Shown here piece by piece: positions 56,407-64,000 of a stretch of DNA of 64,000 nt. Numbering within the stretch: position 1 is the first letter of the stretch; each line of letters opens with the position of its first letter. This DNA is from Stereum hirsutum FP-91666 SS1 (lineage: Eukaryota; Basidiomycota; Agaricomycetes; Russulales; Stereaceae): NCBI RefSeq assembly GCF_000264905.1, contig NW_006763132.1, forward strand, positions 1,155,503 to 1,219,502, read 5' to 3'. Below the pieces are notes generated by a model, which saw nothing but the letters and a program-made list of their open reading frames with translations, ran no database searches and was not told where the DNA came from. The position numbers and the translations under genes are program-made.

Positions 56407-59400
56407 GTTTCGCTAGCCGGGCCTTCTTGCTGTGTTGTGCCAGGAGTAGAGGGGGGAAGGGTGGCAAGGACAGGGTACGGGTCGAACTCTGGTCCGAGGG
56501 AAATGTGGCCCAATGCGGGCTGGGCACCTATTTATGCTCCTACAAGCAACGCCAAACCATTGGACGGTCACCTTCCCCCGCACTACCACCGACCGTGCAT
56601 CCCGCTTTCCTCTTTCGCTGGAATTTCTCAGCGCTCGAGTCCTCGTTTACGCCTTGCCGCTTTCGTATTGCGGATTTCTGATTTGTGCAGTCTGCGACAG
56701 CCTTCTACGTCGAAGAATTCGTTACATACCACTTGCTTCGTCTCGTCGTCGAGCAACCTCGCATACCATCATGGAATCAAAGTAGTCACCCTCCTCGGGA
56801 TCAGACCCAAAGTTTCTCACTCGCCTTGTTCACTCGGACGGAGTGCTCCTGGAACCAACTTCTTCAAGCCGCTCACGCAGCCGAAACTGCAGCCGACCGA
56901 CGGCAATGTGACCAAGGTATGACAATGACAGATCACAATCCTGGTCCAGGAGAGGATTCACTGGATACAACGAGTGTAACACTCTGCCGAAGCCTCGAGC
57001 TGAGGGGTTACACAACCCAAGTAGTCTTCAATTCGAAGCGCGCTACATGTTACACATCTTCTTACAATTTTAATTTCGTAGTAACAATTCCATACAAGGA
57101 GACGGAATATGGGTGGAAACGATGCACACGAATCTAATCATTAGTCCCAAACACCTCCACTAACCCTCTAAGATTCTAACGCGGGCCATCGTCCTGTAAC
57201 TCTCAGTCCTCCCGCAACGTCCGCGACCGTCACGTCAATAGTGGGCACCTTTCAGCTCCTCGCGTTCTTCACTTTCGCCTTTCCAATAAGTACTCCCTCG
57301 TCGAACAAAAGTCATATGATCCCGCATACATACCCAGTCCTACCCCGCTCATCGCCCCTGATTCACCCCGCCAGCCTTCGGAGCTATCCAACGGTTCGAA
57401 GAAGCCTGGATGTCCCGGTAGAAGCAAGCTACATAGGAAGAAGGCGCAGTCCATCACGATACTTATCTGGGCCTCGACGGTCCCTCAATTGACAATTGAC
57501 CCCTGTACATGTTCTCCGCAAGTGGAGGGAAGTCTTGACGGAATGTGGCCCGGGTTGAAATGCGCGCGAGGACAAGAGGGTTGCGAAAGGGAAGGGGTTG
57601 ATATAGTAGTATGTGGTAGTGGAATGTACGATATATATATGGAGGTAAGGTTGTGATACGAGATTCAAGTTGCCAGTAAAGTCGCCACCGATGATCATGT
57701 TTGAATACTTGAGGGCGAAGTTCCTTTTAGAAATGGAGGTATTAGCGGAGCTGGTGAGTACTGAAGCCTGATAATCAGGAACGGCGGTTCGTCGCACCTT
57801 ATGTATAACATACCAAAAACGCCCAGGAGACGAGTCATTGGCAGAGTCGGCAACTTAAATATTAGGGCCATACTATAAACCTTGGTTGGATTGAACTCCT
57901 CCAACCATGAGGCCACGAGATTTTTTACCACTAGGTAAGTAGCCAGGATGACGATGATGGGCCCTTAAGCTTTTCGACGATAGCTCCAAGTTCAACGGAA
58001 AGAGTCGGAGAGTATTTGCATTTGAGAGCTTCGAGTGTATACGCCTTTTGCAAACTTAGCCGGCGTCCCCATCAAGGGGTGTGAAGAGACAACTCCAAGT
58101 CAAAGCACAGAGAGGGAGGTGAGATGTGTCAAGTATGCGACAAGACACAACGTCGATCGTTCCGATCGATATTAGTAGCCCGGCGGAAGCGAAACCGTCA
58201 AAGGCGAAGGCCTCCGAATTCAACAAGGCCAAATAGCGTTTTTGTGCCTAGTGGCGCACTGTGGCACCGTTCTCGGACATGTCACATGAGAGCCACGGCA
58301 CGACCGTCCGCGAACTGGAAGCTTGAAGAGTGTAGACGTGTAAGGACGGGCGAGAGAACGATAGGTGCTGAATAAAACCACGAAGAAAAATATCAGCAAT
58401 AGATCCAAGAACGTATCATATAGGAGAGAAAAACGAGCATTAATTGCGTCCAGGAAAGCAGTGAGAATGGATGCGCGAAAAGTATGACGAGTGTATGCAT
58501 ACCGAGCCAGGGCATTGTTGCGGGCGAGCGAGGAGAGAGCGCAGTTGTATACAGTAGAGACAGCGTCATCCATCCTCGGGTTGAAATATCGTCTGCACTG
58601 CCTTTGGGAGACTACGTCATCCGTGCATCTTTACCGCTACTACCACCACCGCTGCCCTCTTCCTCAGGCTGTGTTCTATCACACAACTTCATGTCGTCCC
58701 CGGCGTATCTCTCAATTCGAGCTCACGTATGCTCAAACCCAAACGGCGTCGGCTTCTGTATCTCCGCCCCTTTGTGATTCTGGCTCCGAGCCCTGCCAAC
58801 GTGTCCTCCCAGCTGCCCATAAAACTCCCACCGATGTGACCTGGAAGACAGAAGTTGGATTGGGAACTCAGTCGAGGTTGAGGGTAGGAAGGAAAGGAGA
58901 TTGTGATGACGAGGGAAGAAAGGTGAGCGCAATGCGCATAGCCGGAGAGAACCCCCGTTCACATAAAGAGAAGACGCAACCCTATAATCCCGAGTGAACC
59001 GCAAACAACGCGACATAGGGTCTGCCTCGTCATGAACACGATGCCTTCCATTACGCCCTTGCCAGCAGTCAAAAGTCTCCTGGCGAAAGGCGACGAGTCT
59101 TTTGGGACGGTAAGCACCGATCCAGCGTTTCTCACCAGTTAGTAAATCTGCACTGATCTGAGTTCAGGATGTAAACTTGTACGGGTTCAAGGGTTGCGCG
59201 CATTGCGTCCTCAGCCGAGTTGTGAAACCTAGATAGTTTCCCAAGTTCGTCCGCCTTTGGGGTCGCGCGTGCAGGGAGGCACGGGTGGCGAGAGGGCTCA
59301 GGGGGTGGCGCCGGGGCAGTGAGGGCCCGCCTTCCGCTACATTCCATTCGCCCTGAGTCCGTCCTTCCACTACCTTCCACTCCAGGCCTGCACAGTTCAC

Positions 59401-59457
59401 CCATCGCCTTTATAACAAGCCTGATTGCGACGGTGAAAAACGAGCAACGCGACCGAA
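56407..59457. other. Long region without a recognised gene
   Basis: About 3 kb. The first 200 bases hold the MADS-box promoter. Overlapping ORFs of up to 168 codons (56437-57137 and 58491-58997, +) have no domain. A minus-strand fragment around 57660-57715 reads KYSNMIIGGDFTGN, which recalls the GGDFN motif of LINE-type endonucleases, but nothing else supports an element. A two-exon reading at 59034-59227 (+), MNTMPSITPLPAVKSLLAKG onward, is also possible but unsupported. Confidence 0.35.
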
Positions 59458-60333
59458 ATGCAAGCCCCACCGAACACCGTGCTGCTCGTCATCGACGCCC
59501 AAGCGTCCAACTTCCTCCCTCCGCCCCTCGGCGTCCCCGACGGCGCCATCCTCCTCCTCGCCCTCCAGCGCGTCCTCTCCATAGCCCGCGCCGCCCGCGA
59601 CAAACCGCTCATCATCCACACCACAAATCCCCCCGACTTCTTCTCCTCGCCGCTCGCACACGCACACACGTCCACCGCCACCGCCGCAGCCTGCTCCGTC
59701 CCGTTTCACCATCGAGACCGGCTCTCGCTCGATCCTCGCAAACTTAACCACGCAGGATATCCCTCCGACCCTCTCGATCCCGGTCCGGAACGCTCTGCTC
59801 GTTGCCTCAGTAGCGTCTCCTCGACCTCCTCGCCTCCATCGAGCCCACTCTCATCCCCTCCCGCATCCCTCCATATTCCGTATCCCCTCCCTCTCCGCCC
59901 GCTACCCTCCGAACCCGTCGTCTCAACCCCTAAAAACAACGCGTTTTCACATACGCGGCTTTTCTCGCTCATCCCACCCGGTCCTAACGTCCTCGTTGTC
60001 GTCGTAGGCTGCCAGACCGATTTTTGTATACGCGCGACGTGCAGTGCAGCGCTGGATAGGCGTAACCAGGTCGTGTTGGTGAGGGGCGCACATGGGACTT
60101 ATGATAGGATGGATGTGCCCACGCCGGGCGGGAGGAGGAGGGCCGCTGTCCGTTCGCGGGCGCCGTTCGGTCTCGGCTTGGGAGGTGCGGGCGTCGGGAT
60201 GGGCATGTTGGAGAGCTCGGGGACGTTGGAGAGGACGGGGGCGAGGGTGGTGCAGGGGGAGATAGAGGCGGAGTTGGAGGAGGCGGGGGTGGTGCTTGTG
60301 GATGTGGAGGATGTGGAGGAGTTGTTTGGTTGA
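59458..60333 (+). CDS. Isochorismatase-like cysteine hydrolase
   Basis: Single-exon gene of 291 residues in the isochorismatase/nicotinamidase-like superfamily (alpha/beta hydrolases with an Asp-Lys-Cys triad). D13 lies in NTVLLVIDAQ, K159 in VVSTPKNNAFSHTRL, and C190 in VVVGCQTDFCIRATCSAAL; the following VVLVRGAHGTYDRMD fits the family. Between the first strand region and Lys159 there is a Ser/Pro-rich insert (about residues 106-150: SSTSSPPSSPLSSPP) that the core fold does not need. GC content is very high. The substrate cannot be inferred. No intron, unlike most neighbours. Confidence 0.85.
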   Translation: MQAPPNTVLLVIDAQASNFLPPPLGVPDGAILLLALQRVLSIARAARDKPLIIHTTNPPDFFSSPLAHAHTSTATAAACSVPFHHRDRLSLDPRKLNHAGYPSDPLDPGPERSARCLSSVSSTSSPPSSPLSSPPASLHIPYPLPLRPLPSEPVVSTPKNNAFSHTRLFSLIPPGPNVLVVVVGCQTDFCIRATCSAALDRRNQVVLVRGAHGTYDRMDVPTPGGRRRAAVRSRAPFGLGLGGAGVGMGMLESSGTLERTGARVVQGEIEAELEEAGVVLVDVEDVEELFG

Positions 60334-60510
60334 TGGGGATTGTGGGTGAGGTGTGGCCCGGGTGCGGTGAGTTCGTGTTTGTTTCTGTGGGTTTTTTGGT
60401 ATCTGTTGGGGTTAGCTTCCTTTTATATCTTCATCTATCTTTCGAGCGGTATTATCCTCCTGTGTCCATCTTGTATTCATACATCCCATCCCCCCTCTTT
60501 CGGTCCCTAA

Positions 60511-60536
60511 CTCTCTCTCTCTCTCTCTCTCTCTCT
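60511..60536. repeat. (CT)n microsatellite
   Basis: Thirteen consecutive CT units on the + strand. Confidence 0.9.
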
Positions 60537-61388
60537 ACCTCCTTCTACATCTCTTTTCTCCTCCAGGGTATCAACCGGTCTGTCTCCTTCAGCAACTCAG
60601 TGATTCGTTTCACTCCTCGGTCCAGTGCTCGCTCAAATGTACTGTACATCTATCGCAGTATTTAACGTATCTTATTTTATAGCACTTATCACCCGACCGC
60701 CTTCGTCTTCGTACTTACAACCCAACGCTTTTGAAATATAAGTACTCGCAGTCATCACCATCCCTCCCTAGGTCTCGACGGACTTATCTTCTTGAGTCCC
60801 CCCCCCTCTCTCTCTCTCTACAACGTTAAACGGAACCCACACCGATTCGAACGATGACGCAGCCCCCTCTCCATCTCCATCTCCATCTCCCCCTCCATCT
60901 GCATTTCAATTTCAATATCCAGTCGTCCAGCCCCTCCGAGCGATCAAGATCACAAATTATCGGAATCGGAGATAATGCATTAACCCCGATCCGACGTCGA
61001 TCCAACTCGATGAGTCTTGAGATCCAGATCGGATAGCGATGAAGCGGGGGCTTCGGGATTCAATAAGGACAAATAAACGAACGAACGAACGGGTCTGACC
61101 TTTTACTACTGTAGTATTAGGAATCGAGCGAACGAGGGCATGCACTTAGACTTATAATGCTATCTAGCGAGACAAAGTAATCGGATTTTTATAGCACCAT
61201 ATACGAAAACAATACCGCCGTGGGCATGAAAATAAGGTGAACTGAGCCCGATTCATTGCGAATTGCGAAAGTCATGGTGTGTGGTGTGTGGAGTAGATAC
61301 AGAATTGAGCATATATGTACATATAACAATAAACAGCGACACTAGCTGCAGACCGCAGATGCACCCCGACTACGAGTATTGGCCAGGC

Positions 61389-61420
61389 GGAAGGACGGAA
61401 GGACGGAAGGACGGAAGGAC
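61389..61420. repeat. Tandem repeat, 8-bp unit GGAAGGAC x4
   Basis: Four perfect head-to-tail copies of GGAAGGAC, followed by a degenerate fifth. Confidence 0.9.
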
Positions 61421-61637
61421 GGTGAGGTGAAGCTCCTTGAACACCGATGATGATCAAAGCGGCACGCGACCGCGAACGAAAACCGAAAACGAAAACGAAG
61501 ACGACAAACGAAAACAAAACATGAGAGCATTCCAAAGCATCCGACCTCCCCTCTCTCCCCTCTCCCCTCTCCCCTCCCATTCCTTCCTCCCTTCCTTCCC
61601 TCCCACCTCACCCCCCCTCCCTCCCACCTCACCCACC

Positions 61638-63354
61638 TCACACACCCCCCTCCCCCTCCCCCTCCCTCTTAACCAACAAAAACCCTCCCTCCAACCCCTG
61701 CACCGCCTCCCCGCCCTGCGTATCCCTCCACCGTCCCACGAAGTTCCCGCCGGCGTGTATGTAGCCTTGGAAGAGCCAGCGGGGGCCGGGGTGGTGGGTG
61801 GGGTCGGACTTTGTTTGGGTGAGTTGAAGAGGGGAGGTGGAGAGGGGGGAGGTGGGAGGTGGTGGAGTGGAAAGGGGAGGGGAGGATTCAAGTTTGCATG
61901 CATGGGCGGGGCGGAACGGGGGTAATGATGATGATCGAGGTCAGTTGAAAAGTCCGAGATGTGCAAGAGAGAAAGAAAGAAAGAGAAACAACACGTACCG
62001 GATACCTCAACATCAACACCATCCCATCCCACGATCTCACGCGCGCTATAAACCCAAAATGGCCAAATGCGTCCCCGAGCGGGCCTGTCTGCAAGGCCAC
62101 AAGGAACACGACAAGATGTGAGCAAGCGAGGGGAGCGGAGGGAGTGGAGGGATGTATAAACAGAGTGCGAGCGATGTATGAAGACTGAGAGGGAGCGATG
62201 TATAAACGGAGCAAAGACAGAGACAGAGAGAGACGACCGACCTCGCCAGCAAGAATAATATCCTGCACGCCCGACGTCGCATAATCCACATGATCCTCCA
62301 TCACCACCTCTCCCTGTGCTTCCCCCTCCGCATCCGCATCTGAATATGTTTCCATCCCTTCATCCTCTTCCTCCTCCCCTTCCTCGTCATCTTCGCGAGG
62401 ATTCGAGGTCCCAGATCCAGCCTTCGGACCATGGGAATGGAAGTCAGGCTGTCCTGTCAATGGCTGAGGATCCACCTCGCTCTCTTCACCATCATGTTCC
62501 CCATCCCCACCCCCCGCCCCCGCCCACACCCCCCCTGCAAAAGGCGACTCCTTCCTCCACCTAAACACACACGCGTGCCCTCCTCCCTCTCCCTTCCCGT
62601 CCTCCCCATCCTCCCCATCATCGTTTGTGTTCGTGTTCGTGTTCGTGTTCGTGTTAGCATCATCACCGTTAGTGTTGTAATCACGCTCCGGGAAGCCTTT
62701 CCGCGGCAGCGCCGAACGCACGGTAGATGAATTATACCCCCCGATGGAAGGGATGTATTCTTCGTAGCGGTGTGTGGAGGAGGTTGTGGGGTCTTCGAAT
62801 ATTAGGGCGTTCTGTTGCGAGTTGTCAGAACGGATGAATGAATGGGTCAGGATACGCGCATGGACTGACAGGGAGGGGGGAGAGGAGGAGGAAAGTGAAA
62901 AGTGAAAGTGAAAAGTGAAAAGTGAAAAGCAAAAATGGAAAGGGAAGTGGATAGGGAAAGAAAGGAAGGGGAGAACGAACCTCGACACTCCGCATCTTAA
63001 CGCCCTCCGGAAACCAAGCATTCATCATCCCCTCCCCATGCATCTCCATCTCCATCTCCCCATCCTCACGCTCCCCCTCCCCCTCATGCCAAGACTCCCC
63101 CGTCCTCAACGGCACGCTACCCTCAAACGAATGATACTCCCGCAGCTCACAATAAAACGGATGTTGAGTGAGGGTGCAGTCGAGGTCGCCGGTCGGGGGG
63201 TTGACGTGGCCGTGGATGGGGATAGAAGGGGAGAGCAGGATGGGGAAGAAGCGGGCGATGTCGGGGTGCTGGGTGATACGACGTGCGAGTTTGATGAAAT
63301 GAAAGAGCGTTCGATGAAATGAGATGGTGTGAGATGAGATGGTGTGTGTGAGAT

Positions 63355-63386
<32 letters not shown>

Positions 63387-64000
63387 TGACGAGGAAAAGG
63401 AAAAGGAATGAGACGTACAGAGATGACGCCGTGCCATGAACCACTCAAGCTCCCAGGTGAGATGACCCGTCCACGAAGGATAGGTTCATCTTCGAGCGCG
63501 AAAGGATCGGTACAACTGACGAGTCGATGCCAATCCTCGTCGTTCCGCTCGCTACGGGTCGGCCTGTCTTCTTCTTCGTCCTCATTCTCTTCTTCGCGTG
63601 CGTCGGAGGTGGAGGCAGAGGCAGAAGTACAAGGGAACGAGATTTTATTCGTGTTATGGATCCAATGATGATGCGCCGCCGCGCGAAAAACAGAGACGGG
63701 GTCATTCGGGTTAATAGCCTGCGCGTATTGATTATATGGCATCTGTTTAAGCCCGACGAAAGCGCGCGCAGAGGCGAGCATCATAGCGGGCGGGACGAGA
63801 GGGGGGTAAGAGATACGGATGGGGAGAGAGAAGTGGTTGATTGTGGTTGTGGGAGGGACGAGGTCGAAGGGGAGTTGGAGGGCTTCGGGGGGGAGGTCTG
63901 GGAAGTGGCAGAGGGGGAGGGATTTGAAGGAGGAGGGGAAGTAGCTGGATGGGTACTGTGGAGGTGATCAGCGAGGGAGTGAGGGAGTAGGGAGAGGGGA
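61638..64000 (-). CDS. F-box-family protein of agaricomycete type, 5' end outside the window
   Basis: The frame enters the window from the right, so the N-terminal part, where an F-box would lie, is missing. Seen here in order: YFPSSFKSLPLCHFPDLPPE, PIRISYPPLVPPA, AMMLASARAFVGLKQM, HHHWIHNTNKISF, an acidic stretch, DPFALEDEPILRGRVISPGS (SWHGVIS follows), RRITQHPDIARFFPILLSPS, LREYHSFEGSVPLRTGESW, NALIFEDPTTSSTHRYEEYI, a long low-complexity acidic part with (Asn-Thr) repeats, then GPLGDAFGHFGFIARVRSWD, GMVLMLRYP and a last exon WLFQGYIHAGGNFVGRWRDT ending in a Glu/Gly tail at 61638. The GxxGxIARVRSWDG and WLFxGYIHxGxNFVGRWRD blocks are typical C-terminal marks of this family. Such proteins are thought to recruit substrates to SCF ubiquitin ligases. 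Confidence 0.72.
62624..62656 (-). repeat. Hexanucleotide repeat inside the F-box-like gene
   Basis: GTGTTC on the + strand repeated about five times; it encodes an (Asn-Thr)5 run in the protein. Confidence 0.85.
63355..63386. repeat. (GAGGAC)n repeat in an intron of the F-box-like gene
   Basis: Five units of GAGGAC and a diverged one within the intron between the GVIS and RRITQ exons. Confidence 0.85.

Larger units (their letters stand above)
60334..61637. other. Intergenic region rich in simple repeats
   Basis: Between the 3' ends of the isochorismatase-like gene (+) and the F-box-like gene (-). It holds a (CT)13 run (60511-60536), a C/CT run near 60800, CATCTC and TTTCAA short repeats (60865-60925), GAAC repeats (near 61075-61090) and four copies of an 8-bp unit (61389-61420). 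No gene recognised. Confidence 0.55.

Noticed and set aside
57660..57930. LINE-type retrotransposon relic (GGDFTGN motif, minus strand)
   Set aside because: Only one short motif supports it; no reverse transcriptase blocks, poly-A tail or target duplication were seen nearby.
59034..59227. Two-exon small gene starting MNTMPSITPLPAV, possibly a truncated cyanase
   Set aside because: The resemblance to a cyanase N-terminus is too weak, and the second exon has no family features before its stop.
61545..61680. CCTCTCC-rich tract as a separate satellite repeat
   Set aside because: It overlaps the 3' end of the F-box-like coding sequence (Glu/Gly codons on the minus strand) and its 3' UTR; units are irregular.

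Overview
The window is nuclear DNA of a filamentous basidiomycete, most likely an Agaricomycete. Genes carry many short (about 45-90 nt) GT-AG introns and sit densely on both strands. The families are typical of this group: Kre9/Knh1-like cell-wall proteins, extracellular intradiol dioxygenases, GH43, RlpA-like small secreted proteins, BTB and F-box-like proteins with the usual agaricomycete signatures. No tRNA, rRNA or CRISPR array was found. All gene models were spliced by eye, so exon borders are inferences.

Layout. 1-9 kb: UNC93-like transporter (+), secreted GH43 (-), OMA1-like mitochondrial M48 protease (+). 10-19 kb: two tandem paralogous intradiol ring-cleavage dioxygenases (-), then a secreted Ala/Ser-rich protein built from three copies of one domain (-). 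21-29 kb: CAX-type Ca2+/H+ exchanger with very small exons (-), a 92-codon ORF directly upstream of cytochrome c oxidase subunit COX4/Vb (+), and a secreted beta-lactamase-fold serine hydrolase (-). 29-39 kb: RlpA-like protein A (-), Svf1 (-) divergent from an Acl4-like TPR chaperone (+), a BTB protein (+), a small membrane protein (-). 40-44 kb: three Kre9/Knh1-like paralogs (-). 44.1-45.6 kb: a complete, very young LTR element that encodes only a zinc-knuckle Gag-like protein. 46-53 kb: CCX-type cation/Ca2+ exchanger (-), RlpA-like protein B (-), an unresolved ankyrin-like stretch, thiamin pyrophosphokinase (-). 53.2-53.6 kb: a TA-flanked MITE in the TPK promoter. 54-64 kb: MADS-box (Rlm1/MEF2 type) regulator (-), isochorismatase-like hydrolase (+), low-complexity spacers, and an F-box-family protein whose 5' end lies beyond the window (-).

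There is no single operon-like system. The themes are secreted/cell-wall proteins, Ca2+ handling (two unrelated exchangers) and local gene duplication. The most striking items are the gag-only LTR element (identical 268-bp LTRs, perfect 5-bp target duplication, polypurine tract), the MITE next to TPK, the 8-nt micro-exon and altered signature motifs of the CAX exchanger, and the promoter block conserved upstream of the two dioxygenases.
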